A stretch of DNA of 64,000 nt from Rhizobiaceae bacterium (lineage in GTDB: Bacteria; Pseudomonadota; Alphaproteobacteria; Rhizobiales; Rhizobiaceae). Of the stretch, positions 43,709 to 52,443 are shown in pieces. Where the stretch lies: the NCBI GenBank assembly GCA_023953775.1, contig JAMLJD010000010.1, positions 18,106 to 82,105 of the forward strand. Direction: 5' to 3'. The notes beneath the pieces are model-generated. The model made no database searches, was not told the origin of the DNA, and saw only the letters and a list, made by a program, of their open reading frames with translations. Positions within the stretch are counted from its first letter, which is position 1. Each line of letters begins with the position of its first letter. The position numbers were made by a program, and so were the translations under genes.

Positions 43709-44308
43709 ATGCGCAAGCTTCAGAGCCAGGGCGTTCACCACATCACACTGGTCGGCGCCGACCGCCAGACCTCCATCGACTTCTGGGAAGGCGTGCTTGG
43801 CATGCCGTTCGTCTTCGAGCAGCCGAACCTCGATCGTGCGTCCGAAAGCCATCTCTATTTCGATCCCGGTGACGGCCGACTGATCACGATATTCACCGAC
43901 GACAGCCGTGCGGCGGATCCGGCGCGAACCTCGACCGACCCGGGCGCCGTGCACCATATCGCGTTCTCGGTGTCGCGCGTGACATTCCTGCAGGCGGTGG
44001 AACGGCTCGACGAACGCGGCATCAAGCACAGCGGCGTCAAGGACCGGGGCTTCATGGACTCGATCTATTTCAAGGATCCGCTCGGACTGCTGATCGAGCT
44101 TGCCTCCTACCGCTTCGAGCCGCCGGCCGGCTTCACGCATGCCGACGTGCTGATGGAGGCGCACAAGATCCGGGTCGCGCGCGGCGACTACAACATCGCC
44201 GAAATCCACCTTGCCGATGCGATAGAGGGGCTGGTCCTGCGCTCGCGCGACAGCCTTTCGGACGATCGCGGGCCAGGGAACCCTTATCGATCGCGAGAAT
44301 CTGGCTGA
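43709..44308 (+). CDS. VOC-superfamily protein (glyoxalase / ring-cleaving dioxygenase fold)
   Basis: A 199-residue protein. GVHHITLVGADRQTSIDFWE (near residue 9) and AVHHIAFSVSRVTFLQAVER (near 77) are the two paired beta-alpha-beta starts, each with a histidine. FKDPLGLLIELASYRFE gives the metal-ligand glutamate near 131. The H…H…E arrangement supports a divalent metal site. Relatives include ring-cleavage dioxygenases and lyases, and the substrate cannot be stated. AAGGGAG five bases upstream of ATG 43709 sets the start. The C-terminal 60 residues are less typical. Confidence 0.85.
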   Translation: MRKLQSQGVHHITLVGADRQTSIDFWEGVLGMPFVFEQPNLDRASESHLYFDPGDGRLITIFTDDSRAADPARTSTDPGAVHHIAFSVSRVTFLQAVERLDERGIKHSGVKDRGFMDSIYFKDPLGLLIELASYRFEPPAGFTHADVLMEAHKIRVARGDYNIAEIHLADAIEGLVLRSRDSLSDDRGPGNPYRSRESG

Positions 44309-44371
44309 CGCCACACATCGGCTCGTGTATGACAAGGCCATTGGCATCCCGCTGCGGATCAACAACGCCTC

Positions 44372-44755
44372 ATGGATATCCGTCCTCTCGGCATTCTTCC
44401 GGGGTATCGGTTCTTTCGGCTCGCCGTCCTCCTTCTCGCCGTCGTCCTGATCCTTGATTCAATTTCTGGCCTGGTTCGTCCGGGCTATGCCGACCTGGCC
44501 GGCGCTCCCGCAATCCAGCCCGGCGAACGGCTGCATCCGTCCATCCTTCCGGAGGGCGCGGCCACGCTCGCAAAAAGCGAACGGAAACTTCCTTCATACG
44601 GCTGCTGGTCCGGAGAGCCCGTCGCGGTTCTACCGGTCGCCGCCATGCTTGCGAGCCCTGCCGGTCCCGTCCGGCAGTGGGGTCTGGTCATTCCGGGCCT
44701 GTGTCAGGCGGAACTCTCGAACTACCTTGCCCGCGGACCTCCACTGCTCGCCTGA
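44372..44755 (+). CDS. Hypothetical small membrane-anchored protein
   Basis: A 127-residue frame with an N-terminal hydrophobic anchor (FFRLAVLLLAVVLILDSISG) and two later cysteines (YGCWSGEP and GLCQAELS). I do not recognise it. No good Shine-Dalgarno sequence lies before the ATG, and overlapping open frames exist on both strands, so its reality is uncertain. It starts 63 bases after the VOC gene. Confidence 0.4.
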   Translation: MDIRPLGILPGYRFFRLAVLLLAVVLILDSISGLVRPGYADLAGAPAIQPGERLHPSILPEGAATLAKSERKLPSYGCWSGEPVAVLPVAAMLASPAGPVRQWGLVIPGLCQAELSNYLARGPPLLA

Positions 44756-44859
44756 CAATCACCAAAATCGAATTTATTCAACGCGGTGAACCGTGGCTGC
44801 GGCGCGCAAGACTGACGTGACAGTGTCGACGCGCCAAGCCGGTTCCAATGGAGTCTCTT

Positions 44860-45096
44860 ATGTCTAGAGCCATTCCGGCTGGCGCGATTCTCGGTGCAAT
44901 CGCCGTCACCACCCTGATCGGAACGGAGATTGTTTCCGTCCTAGCCGCCGCCGTATGGGCGGTTACAGGACTGCTTCACCTGGGTCCGGCCACGACGTTC
45001 GTCCTTGCGATCGCTGCAGGACTGCCTGGCCTGGTTTCGGTCGGACTGCTGGCAATACTGGCCATCAATGCCGAAGTCGATCTTCAAGAAAGCTGA
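44860..45096 (+). CDS. Hypothetical small membrane protein
   Basis: A 78-residue protein with two long hydrophobic helices (IPAGAILGAIAVTTLIGTEI; ATTFVLAIAAGLPGLVSVGL and on). GGAG six bases before ATG 44860 supports this start over an in-frame ATG four codons earlier. No family is recognised. It is convergent with the SDR gene of the next locus. Confidence 0.55.
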   Translation: MSRAIPAGAILGAIAVTTLIGTEIVSVLAAAVWAVTGLLHLGPATTFVLAIAAGLPGLVSVGLLAILAINAEVDLQES

Positions 45097-45132
45097 TCCG
45101 CAACGGAAATACGCGCGACGGCGAACGCACAG

Positions 45133-45918
45133 TCAGATCGCGGCGATGCCGCCGTCGACTGACAGCGTGTGCCCGGTCATGAACGTGTTCTTCGGATCGG
45201 CGGCGAAGAGGATAACCTCGACGACCTCGTCGATCTCGGCGACCCGCTTCATGGGAACGCCGCGCGTCAGTTCGGCGAGCGCATCAGCCTCGCTGCCGCC
45301 CCTCAGCTTGACGAAGTCGCCGACCATGCTGGTGCGCGCGAAGGACGGGCAGACGGCGTTGCAGCGAATGCCGCGCTGCGCATATTCGGCGGCCGCGGAG
45401 CGGGTCAGCCCGATCACGCCGTGTTTGGCCGCGGCGTAGACCGAAAGGCGCTGCGCACCCGCCAGGCCGGCAACGGACGCGATGTTGACGATCGCCGCCG
45501 TCCTGCCCGTCGCCTTGTTCTGCCGCTCCATGATCGGAAGCTGGTGCTTCATCGCATAGAAGACGCCGAGCAGATCGACGTCGATGATGCGGCGCGCCTC
45601 GTCCGAGGGAAGGCTCGGCAGCTTGACGAAGCTCTGTGCGACGCCGGCATTGTTGATGGCGATGTCCAGAGTGCCGAACCGATCGACGGCCAGGGCCGAC
45701 ACTGCTTCCAGGTGCTCTTCCTGGCTGACGTCCCCGGCCAGGATGGCCGTTTCGGCATCAAGCCTGCCAGCCAGTTCCTCGAGGCGCTCGGGGTCGATGT
45801 CCGAAAGGACGAGGCGGGCGCCCCCCTGTGCCAGACGTTCGGCCGTACGGGCGCCGAAGCCTCCCGTCGCGCCGGAAAGAAAAACCGTCAATCCATCGAA
45901 ACGGCCGGTATCAGTCAT
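45133..45918 (-). CDS. Short-chain dehydrogenase/reductase (distal)
   Basis: A 261-residue NAD(P)-dependent oxidoreductase. The cofactor loop is SGATGGFGARTAERLAQGG (near residue 15), INNAG near 88, catalytic serine in IVNIASVAGLAG near 144 and YAAAKHGV (Tyr-x-x-x-Lys) near 158. The aspartate in VLSDIDPE after the second strand favours NAD. In a beta-oxidation setting it would oxidise a hydroxyacyl intermediate. It is the last gene of the minus-strand arm and overlaps the kinase gene by four bases (ATGA). Confidence 0.9.
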   Translation of the reverse strand: MTDTGRFDGLTVFLSGATGGFGARTAERLAQGGARLVLSDIDPERLEELAGRLDAETAILAGDVSQEEHLEAVSALAVDRFGTLDIAINNAGVAQSFVKLPSLPSDEARRIIDVDLLGVFYAMKHQLPIMERQNKATGRTAAIVNIASVAGLAGAQRLSVYAAAKHGVIGLTRSAAAEYAQRGIRCNAVCPSFARTSMVGDFVKLRGGSEADALAELTRGVPMKRVAEIDEVVEVILFAADPKNTFMTGHTLSVDGGIAAI

Positions 45919-46961
45919 GACGGGTCCTGTCGGTTTGATTCGAGCTCGGCGATCGCCAGCCCGGAGAGCAGCTTCACGGCATTGCCGTACTGGCGGGCGC
46001 GTTCTGGGTTTGATGCGTTGCCGTCAAGCGCGCGCTTGTAGACGCCCTGGCAGATAGCCGCCAGCCTGAAGAACGAAAAAGCCAGGTAAAACGTCCAGTT
46101 GTCGATGCGGGTGATGCCGCGGCGGCGGCAATAGGCCTCGACATACTCGGCTTCCGTCGGAATGCCGAGCGACCTGCGATCGATCCCGCCCAGCCCGCGA
46201 AAGCCCGACGAATGCGGCAGATGCCACTGCATGCACTGGTAGGCGATGTCGGCATAGGGATGGCCGAGCGTCGACAGTTCCCAGTCGAGGACGGCGATGA
46301 CCTCCGCGCGGTCCTTATGGAAGATCATGTTGTCGAGCCGGTAGTCGCCGTGAACCAGCGCCACCTTGCCGTCGTCGGCCGGCAGGTTGTCGGTCAGCCA
46401 GGCGATGAGATTGTCCATGTCGGCGACCGTGCCGGTTTCGGAATTGCGGTACTGATCCGTCCAGCGCGACAGCTGCCGTTCGAAATAGGAGCCCGGCTTG
46501 CCGAAATCGGCAAGGCCGACCGCAGCCGGGTCGACCGCATGGAGCGCGGCCAGCGTCTTGTTCATGGCATCGTAGATGCCGCTGCGTTCCTCGTTGCCCG
46601 TCGCCTCCGGCAGGGTCGGATCCCACAGGATGCGGCCCTCGACGAACTCCATCACGTAGAACATCCGCCCGATCGGCGAGTCCTCGTCGGACAGGTGCAT
46701 GACCTTCGGGACCGGAAAATCCGTCGTCTGCAGCGCCTTGATGATGCGGAATTCCCGATCGACCTGATGCGCGGATTTGAGGAGCTTTCCGGGCGGCTTC
46801 GCGCGCAGGACGTAGCGGCCGCTGGCGGCGTCGATCATATAGGTCGGGTTGGACTGGCCGGACTTGAACTTGGTCACGGACCGCAGGTCCCGGAAGCCGT
46901 CCACATGCGCTTCCAGGTAGCCGGCGAGCGCCGCCTCGTCGATGGCGTTGGGATCATCCAT
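45915..46961 (-). CDS. APH-family kinase of the ACAD10/11-associated type
   Basis: A 348-residue protein of the aminoglycoside-phosphotransferase fold, in the subgroup linked with acyl-CoA dehydrogenases. KFKSGQSNPTYMI (near residue 31) is the substrate/ATP loop. VLRAKPPG carries the likely ATP-binding Lys55. VHGDYRLDNMIFH (His204, Asp206, Asn211) is the catalytic loop, and LDWELSTLGHPYADIAY (Asp226) the metal site. LvaA and the N-terminal half of ACAD10/11 belong to this group and phosphorylate 4-hydroxyacyl-CoA compounds. All key residues are present. It overlaps both neighbours (SDR by 4 bases, MaoC by 8). Confidence 0.9.
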   Translation of the reverse strand: MDDPNAIDEAALAGYLEAHVDGFRDLRSVTKFKSGQSNPTYMIDAASGRYVLRAKPPGKLLKSAHQVDREFRIIKALQTTDFPVPKVMHLSDEDSPIGRMFYVMEFVEGRILWDPTLPEATGNEERSGIYDAMNKTLAALHAVDPAAVGLADFGKPGSYFERQLSRWTDQYRNSETGTVADMDNLIAWLTDNLPADDGKVALVHGDYRLDNMIFHKDRAEVIAVLDWELSTLGHPYADIAYQCMQWHLPHSSGFRGLGGIDRRSLGIPTEAEYVEAYCRRRGITRIDNWTFYLAFSFFRLAAICQGVYKRALDGNASNPERARQYGNAVKLLSGLAIAELESNRQDPS

Positions 46962-47448
46962 GCGTGTCGTCCCGGGGTTCGAGCTTGGCGAGCGTAAGCC
47001 AGATTGCCGTCAGCGCCGGCTTGCGGCTTTCCTCGATGTCTATCGTGATGTCGTGGGTGATTTCGACCCAGCCGGACGGCCGGACCCGCACCTTGGCCAG
47101 CTTGAAGCGCGTGCGCACCCGCGCGCCGGTCCTGACCGGCGCCTGGAACCGCACCTGGTCGAGACCCTGGTTGATGCTGAGGGTGGTTCCTTCGATCGGC
47201 GGGACGGTCTCGAAAGCCATCGCCGAAAGAAGGGACAGGGACAGAAAGCCGTGTGCGATGGTACCGCCATAGGGCGTTTCGGCGGCGGCCCGCTGCGGAT
47301 CGACGTGGATGAACTGGTGGTCGTCGGTCGCATCGGCGAACTTGTCCACCATCTCCTGTGTCACGACACGCCAGGGCGATGTGATCTCGGAGCCGATGGA
47401 GGCTGACAGGACATCAACGGGTACGGGTGCCAGTCGGCCAGCTACCAT
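46954..47448 (-). CDS. MaoC-family (R)-specific enoyl-CoA hydratase
   Basis: A 164-residue hot-dog-fold protein. TQEMVDKFADATDDHQFIHV (near residue 28) carries the catalytic aspartate and histidine, and TPYGGTIAHGFLSLSLLSAM follows as the family signature. It would hydrate an enoyl-CoA intermediate. The start is uncertain: ATG 47448 matches the usual N terminus but has no clear Shine-Dalgarno sequence; a longer form would run into the upstream SDR gene. It lies 35 bases after that gene. Confidence 0.87.
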   Translation of the reverse strand: MVAGRLAPVPVDVLSASIGSEITSPWRVVTQEMVDKFADATDDHQFIHVDPQRAAAETPYGGTIAHGFLSLSLLSAMAFETVPPIEGTTLSINQGLDQVRFQAPVRTGARVRTRFKLAKVRVRPSGWVEITHDITIDIEESRKPALTAIWLTLAKLEPRDDTHG

Positions 47449-47483
47449 CGCATGCAACTTTTCGTCTATCTGAACAGCTTCGC

Positions 47484-48296
47484 CTATTTGAACAGCCTCA
47501 TGCCGTGTTGCACGGACTGTCCGCCGTCGATCGGCAGGATCGCTCCGGTGACGTAGCTCCCCGCACGGCTGCACAGATACAGCGTCGCGCCGCCGATGTC
47601 ATCCGGCCTGCCGATCCGGCCGATCGGGACGCGTTTGCCGACCTGTTCCGCCTGTTCGTCGGTCGCGGTCGCGAATGCGGTCATCCTGCTCTGGAAAGGC
47701 CCGGGCGCGAACGCGTTCACGGTCACGCGCTTCTCGGCGAGTTCGGCGGCAAGCGTGCGGGTCAGGTGGTGCACCGCGGCCTTGGAGGCGGTGTATGAAT
47801 AGGCGCCGTCGGCGAGCGGCTGGGTTCCCATGACGGAACCGATGTTGATGATGCGGCCCGGGTCGTCGTCGCCAGACGCCTTGTCGATCAGGGGCATCAG
47901 TTCGCGAGTCAGGTGAAACAGCCCGGTCACGTTGACCCGCAACACCTTGTCCCATGCCTTGTAGGGAAAGGATTCGAAATCCTCGCCCCAGGTCGCTCCG
48001 GCGTTGTTTATGAGTATGTGGAGGCGATCCGTCCTGCGCCTCACCTCGTCGACGAGCGTCGCAATGCCTTCCTCGGTGCCGACGTCGCCGGCAAAGCCCT
48101 CGGCCGAGCCGGAAACGCCGGCGCCGTTGATCGCCTCGGCCGCCTTCTCGCAGTGCTCGCCCTTGCGCGAGGCGATCAGCACGCGCGCGCCGGCAGACGC
48201 CAGCGCCGTAGCGGCCATGAACCCGATACCCGACGCGGCGCCGGTGACGAGCGCGGTCTTGCCGGTGACGGCAAACAGATCTTCCAGATAAGACAT
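47484..48296 (-). CDS. Short-chain dehydrogenase/reductase (proximal)
   Basis: A 270-residue SDR. Cofactor loop VTGAASGIGFMAATALASAG near residue 17, ASRKGEHC after the second strand (an arginine-lysine pair favouring NADP), LINNAGATWG near 94, serine in IINIGSVMG near 148 and YTASKAAVHHLTR near 165. GGATLYLCSRAGSYVTGAIL leads to the conserved GxxxxVDGG-like end (LPIDGGQSV). GGGGAGGA before ATG 48296 sets the start. It is the first gene of the minus-strand arm and is transcribed from the palindrome region shared with the TetR gene. Confidence 0.92.
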   Translation of the reverse strand: MSYLEDLFAVTGKTALVTGAASGIGFMAATALASAGARVLIASRKGEHCEKAAEAINGAGVSGSAEGFAGDVGTEEGIATLVDEVRRRTDRLHILINNAGATWGEDFESFPYKAWDKVLRVNVTGLFHLTRELMPLIDKASGDDDPGRIINIGSVMGTQPLADGAYSYTASKAAVHHLTRTLAAELAEKRVTVNAFAPGPFQSRMTAFATATDEQAEQVGKRVPIGRIGRPDDIGGATLYLCSRAGSYVTGAILPIDGGQSVQHGMRLFK

Positions 48297-48352
48297 CGTT
48301 CCTCCCCAGGCTTTGTGCCGGTATTCCTGACGGTCGTCGGCGCAATCGCGCG

Positions 48353-48377
48353 TTGACAACATACCCGGTAGTATGTT
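48353..48377. promoter_or_regulatory. Divergent promoter region with TetR-type operator
   Basis: TTGACA (48353-48358) is a perfect -35 for the plus strand and runs into AACATACCCGGTAGTATGTT (48358-48377), whose outer seven bases on each side are perfectly complementary. A TetR gene starts 83 bases downstream and an SDR gene starts 57 bases away on the other strand. The site could repress both arms. Confidence 0.72.
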
Positions 48378-48460
48378 CATCATTTGCACGTCCGTAAAGG
48401 CCAAAGGCGCAGATCGCGAACGAAGGCGACGCCGAAGCGGACAGGGAGGAAGAACCGCCT

Positions 48461-49105
48461 ATGGCGATCAGCGTCCGTGAAAACGCGCTGGACAATTCGC
48501 GCCTGGATATCCTCCAGGCCGCGGCCAAGTGCTTCATGGAGCGCGGCTATGCCGCCGCCTCCATCGACGAGGTCGCGCGCAGCCTCGGCGCGACCAAGGG
48601 CCGTATCTACCATCACTATCCGTCGAAATCCGACCTCTTCGCCGATGTGTTCCGCGTCGGCATGGAGATGAATTTCGAGGCGATCGAGCCGCTTCGCAGG
48701 CTCGAGGGTCCGGCGCTGCCGCGCTGGTGCGAGATGGCGCGGGCGCATGTCATCCAGATGATCACGACGCGCGCGTTCCAGCGCGCCGTATGGATCGGCG
48801 TGGAGATGCATCTGCGCGGCGCGACCACGCCCGAACAGCGCGACGTCTTCGAGGATCTGATCGGGCTGAGGACGCAGTACGGAAATTATTTCCGCGAGAC
48901 GATCGCGGCGGCGCGCGACGAGGGGTCGATGCGTTTCGACGATCTGTCGATCGCCAACCAGCTCATGTTCATGACGTTGAATTCGCCGATCTTCTGGTAC
49001 CGCCAGAGGATCGGCGAGACACGCGCAGAGATCGAGGATCTCGCCGGCCAAGTCGTGACTTTCGCGCTCGGCGGGCTCGGCGGCAACCAGGAAGCGACAC
49101 GATGA
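48461..49105 (+). CDS. TetR-family transcriptional regulator
   Basis: A 214-residue repressor. [20 protein letters not shown] followed by [20 protein letters not shown] is the DNA-binding domain (about residues 17-57). The C-terminal part is a ligand-binding helical bundle; similarity in length and composition to fatty-acid-pathway TetR proteins suggests an acyl-CoA ligand, but this is inference. GGGAGGA precedes the start at ten bases. It overlaps the acyl-CoA dehydrogenase gene by four bases (ATGA), so it heads the plus-strand arm of the catabolic locus. Confidence 0.92.
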   Translation: MAISVRENALDNSRLDILQAAAKCFMERGYAAASIDEVARSLGATKGRIYHHYPSKSDLFADVFRVGMEMNFEAIEPLRRLEGPALPRWCEMARAHVIQMITTRAFQRAVWIGVEMHLRGATTPEQRDVFEDLIGLRTQYGNYFRETIAAARDEGSMRFDDLSIANQLMFMTLNSPIFWYRQRIGETRAEIEDLAGQVVTFALGGLGGNQEATR

Positions 49106-50340
49106 CCGACATGAATCTCGGCATGACCGAACGCCTCAAGCCCATCCACGAAAAGGTTCGTGCGATGGTGCGCGACGAAATCCTGCCACTCGATGAGGAG
49201 TTCCACTCCGAAATCGGCAAGAATGGCGACCGGTGGTCCTACACGCCGCGCATGACCGAAATCCTTGAAGGCCTGAAGGCAAAGGCACGCGAGCGCGGTC
49301 TGTGGAATTTCTGGCTGACGGATTCCGAACGCGGCTACGGACTCACGACGGTTGAATATGCCTATCTCGCCGAGGAGATGGGCAAGGCGCATCTCGGGGC
49401 CGAAACGTTCAACTGCTCGGCGCCCGATACCGGCAACATGGAAGTGCTCGAGCGCTACGCGTCCGAGGCGCACAAGGACAGATGGCTGGCGCCGCTGCTC
49501 GAGGGCAGGATCCGCTCGGCCTATCTGATGACGGAACCCGATGTCGCCTCGTCGGACGCGACCAACATCGCCATGAGCTGCGTCCGCGACGGCGACGAGT
49601 ATGTGCTCAACGGCGAGAAGTGGTGGTCCTCGGGCGCCGGCGATCCACGCTGCGCGATCTACATCACCATGGTGAAGACGTCGTCGGATGCGCCCAAGCA
49701 CAGCCAGCATTCGATGATCCTGGTTCCCGCCGACACGCCGGGCATCACCAAGCTGAGGGCGATGACCGTCTACGGCGACGACGACGCCCCGCATGGCCAC
49801 CTGCACATCCGGTTCGAGGATGTGCGCGTGCCGGCCGAGAACCTGCTTCTGGGCGAGGGCCGGGGCTTCGAGATCGCGCAGGGGCGGCTCGGGCCGGGCC
49901 GCATCCATCACTGCATGCGCGCGATCGGCCAGGCCGAGATGGCGCTCGAGCAGATGTGCCGCCGCGCCATGCGCCGCGAAGCCTTCGGCAAGCCGCTCGC
50001 CCAGCTCGGCGCCAATTACGACATCATCGCCGAATGCCGGATGGAGATCGAGCAGGCGCGGCTTCTGTGCCTCAAGGCGGCCTGGATGATGGACCAGGGC
50101 GATGCCCGCGCGGCCGCGCCATGGATCAGCCAGATCAAGGTGGTCGCGCCGCGCGTCGCGCTCAAGGTGACGGACGAGGCGGTGCAGATGTTCGGCGGCC
50201 AGGGCGTCAGCCAGGATACCCGTCTCGCCCGGTCGTGGACGCATCTGAGGACGTTGCGGCTCGCCGACGGTCCCGATGCGGTGCATCGCCGGCAGGTGGC
50301 GCGTACCGAACTGAAGAAATACACGCAGGAAAAGGTGTAG
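49102..50340 (+). CDS. Acyl-CoA dehydrogenase, ACAD10/11-like group
   Basis: A 412-residue flavoenzyme. [20 protein letters not shown] (near residue 136) is the FAD/substrate loop. [20 protein letters not shown] with the two tryptophans, and [20 protein letters not shown] later, fit the group related to the dehydrogenase half of ACAD10/11 and to Lva[21 protein letters not shown] and [19 protein letters not shown] form the C-terminal FAD contacts. It is normally mitochondrial or cytosolic and associated with an APH-family kinase, which is present on the opposite strand (45915-46961). Confidence 0.92.
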   Translation: MTDMNLGMTERLKPIHEKVRAMVRDEILPLDEEFHSEIGKNGDRWSYTPRMTEILEGLKAKARERGLWNFWLTDSERGYGLTTVEYAYLAEEMGKAHLGAETFNCSAPDTGNMEVLERYASEAHKDRWLAPLLEGRIRSAYLMTEPDVASSDATNIAMSCVRDGDEYVLNGEKWWSSGAGDPRCAIYITMVKTSSDAPKHSQHSMILVPADTPGITKLRAMTVYGDDDAPHGHLHIRFEDVRVPAENLLLGEGRGFEIAQGRLGPGRIHHCMRAIGQAEMALEQMCRRAMRREAFGKPLAQLGANYDIIAECRMEIEQARLLCLKAAWMMDQGDARAAAPWISQIKVVAPRVALKVTDEAVQMFGGQGVSQDTRLARSWTHLRTLRLADGPDAVHRRQVARTELKKYTQEKV

Positions 50341-50346
50341 CAGCCG

Positions 50347-51315
50347 ATGAAGGCCATCGTCGCACGCGATTTCGCCCCGCTCGACAATCTCGCCTACGCC
50401 GACTGGCCGGAGCCCGAGGCGGCGCCGGGCACGGTGGTGATCGAGGCGCGGGCCATCGGCGTCAACTATCCCGACGGGCTCTTGGTCCAGGGGCTCTACC
50501 AGATGCGGCCGGACACGCCCTTCGTGCCGGGCATGGAGGCGGCCGGAACCGTGGTGGCGGTCGGCGAGGGCGTGACGTCGGTGAAGGTCGGCGACCGGGC
50601 CGGCGCGCTGATGAGCCATGGCTCCTATGCCGAGCGGGTGGCGGCGCCCGAAGCGACGGTGATGAAGCTGCCCGAGGGACTTTCGGACGAACATGCCTGC
50701 GCGCTGATGTGCGGCTACGGCACCTCGCATCACGCGCTGAAGCAGCGTGCGGAGCTGAAACCGGGCGAGACGCTGTGCGTGCTCGGCGCGTCGGGGGCAA
50801 CCGGCATCGCCGCGATCCAGATCGGCAAGGCGATGGGCGCGCGTGTCATCGGCGTTGCGTCGACCGAGGAAAAACGTGCGGTCGCCCGGGAGGCGGGGGC
50901 CGACGAGACCATCGGCTACGACAATTTGAAAGACGATCTCAAGAGGCTGACCGGTGGCGAGGGCATCGATGTCGGCTTCGATCCGGTCGGCGGCGAGAGC
51001 TTCGAGGTTCTGGCGCGGTCGATGGGATGGAAGGGCAGGCTGCTCGTGATCGGCTTCGCGTCCGGGGCGATACCCAAGCTTGCGGTGAACCTCACGCTGG
51101 TGAAGGGGTTCAGCGTGGTCGGCGTGTTCTGGGGCGCGTTCACCCGCAAGGAGCCGGCAGTCTATGCCGACAACATGCGCGAGCTGATCGGCTGGTACCT
51201 TGCAGGCAAGGTCAAGCCGGTGATCGAGGGGACCTATCCGCTTGCGGACGCCGCGTCGGTGCTGGCCCGCGTGCTCGGCCGCAAGTCCACCGGCAAGCTG
51301 ATACTGAAGCCTTGA
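50347..51315 (+). CDS. Zinc-free MDR oxidoreductase (quinone oxidoreductase type)
   Basis: A 322-residue medium-chain reductase. NYPDGLLVQGLYQMRPDTPF, with VPGMEAAGTVVAVGEGVTSV after it, is the substrate-domain pattern (near residue 40-75). The NADPH loop is GASGATGIAAIQIGKAMGAR near 149. No zinc-ligand cysteine set is visible. It probably reduces an enoyl-CoA, enone or quinone. The start follows the dehydrogenase stop by six bases. A second, dissimilar MDR gene follows after 11 bases. Confidence 0.9.
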   Translation: MKAIVARDFAPLDNLAYADWPEPEAAPGTVVIEARAIGVNYPDGLLVQGLYQMRPDTPFVPGMEAAGTVVAVGEGVTSVKVGDRAGALMSHGSYAERVAAPEATVMKLPEGLSDEHACALMCGYGTSHHALKQRAELKPGETLCVLGASGATGIAAIQIGKAMGARVIGVASTEEKRAVAREAGADETIGYDNLKDDLKRLTGGEGIDVGFDPVGGESFEVLARSMGWKGRLLVIGFASGAIPKLAVNLTLVKGFSVVGVFWGAFTRKEPAVYADNMRELIGWYLAGKVKPVIEGTYPLADAASVLARVLGRKSTGKLILKP

Positions 51316-51326
51316 AAGGGCGACAT

Positions 51327-52358
51327 ATGACCCAGACGATGCGTGCATTGCTTTTGAAGAATGACGGCTATTCCCGGACCCCGTCCGGTTCCGTCCTCGA
51401 GGCGATAGATCCCTATGTCGAATACGGAACCATCGACGTGCCGTCGCCGGGGCCGAGCCAGGTTCTGGTCAAGGTCAGCCTCGCTTCGGTCAATCCGTCG
51501 GACGTGATGTTCCTGAAGGGTCTCTACGGACAGCCGCGGAAGCAGGGCCAGCCGGCCGGGTTCGAAGGGGTCGGCGAGGTCGTCGCGACGGGCGACAGCG
51601 ATCTGGCGAAGGGGCTCGCAGGGAAACGAATCGCGTTTGCGACCGGCCTCAGCAACTGGGGCGCCTGGGCCGAATATGCGGTTGCGGAAGCCGCGGCGTG
51701 CATTCCGCTGATCGACAGCGTCGGCGACGAGGACGGCGCGGCGATGATCGTCAATCCGCTGACCGCGCTCGCCATGTTCGGCATCGTCAAGGACGAAGGG
51801 CAGAAATCCTTCATTCTCACCGCCGGAGCGAGCCAGCTCTGCAAGCTGATCGCCGGCGTCGCCCGCGACGAGGGCTACCGGGCCATATCGATCGTGCGCC
51901 GCGACGACCAGATCCCGCTGCTCGAGAAGGCCGGCGCGGCCCACGTCCTGAATTACGAGAAGCCGGACTTCGAAAAGCGGCTTGCCGAGATCTGCCGCGC
52001 GGAGGAACCGCGGATATTCCTCGATGCCGTGACCGGGCCACTGGCGTCGACGATCTTCCATGTGATGCCCAAGCGGGCGCGGTGGATCATTTACGGCCGG
52101 CTCGACAATACGCCGACGGAGCTGCGCGAACCCGGACAGTTCATCTTCGCCCACAAGAAGGTCGAGGGGTTCTGGCTGACGGAGTGGATGCGGAGCAACC
52201 CGGAACGGCGGGTCGCCGCCGTCATGGAGGCACAGAAACGCTTCTCCGACGGGCGGTGGAAGACGGACGTCACGGCGGTGATCCCGCTGGGCGAGGCGGT
52301 AGACCGCGCGGCGGAGGAACTGGCGCGGCCGAACGGGAAGATATTCATCAAGCCGTGA
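51327..52358 (+). CDS. Second zinc-free MDR oxidoreductase
   Basis: A 343-residue medium-chain reductase. LVKVSLASVNPSDVMFLKGL and QPAGFEGVGEVVATGDSDLA form the GroES-like start. The nucleotide-binding loop is atypical (LTAGASQLCKLIAGVARDEG, near 161), lacking a regular glycine pattern, but ARRYxx-like charge (IVRRDDQ) still suits NADP. No zinc ligands are evident. It is only weakly similar to its neighbour, so a separate substrate is likely. The liv cluster follows after 85 bases. Confidence 0.88.
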   Translation: MTQTMRALLLKNDGYSRTPSGSVLEAIDPYVEYGTIDVPSPGPSQVLVKVSLASVNPSDVMFLKGLYGQPRKQGQPAGFEGVGEVVATGDSDLAKGLAGKRIAFATGLSNWGAWAEYAVAEAAACIPLIDSVGDEDGAAMIVNPLTALAMFGIVKDEGQKSFILTAGASQLCKLIAGVARDEGYRAISIVRRDDQIPLLEKAGAAHVLNYEKPDFEKRLAEICRAEEPRIFLDAVTGPLASTIFHVMPKRARWIIYGRLDNTPTELREPGQFIFAHKKVEGFWLTEWMRSNPERRVAAVMEAQKRFSDGRWKTDVTAVIPLGEAVDRAAEELARPNGKIFIKP

Positions 52359-52443
52359 GGGCTGCTTGCCGGAAACGGCCGGTGGCATATAGTTGGGTTC
52401 ACGAGACGGCGGCAGACCGTCCGGGAAGCGGGAGGAGAACGTC

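Noticed and set aside
48886..51348. An 820-residue minus-strand frame opposite the acyl-CoA dehydrogenase and MDR genes
   Set aside because: Antisense shadow of well-supported plus-strand genes, with no recognisable motif and biased composition.
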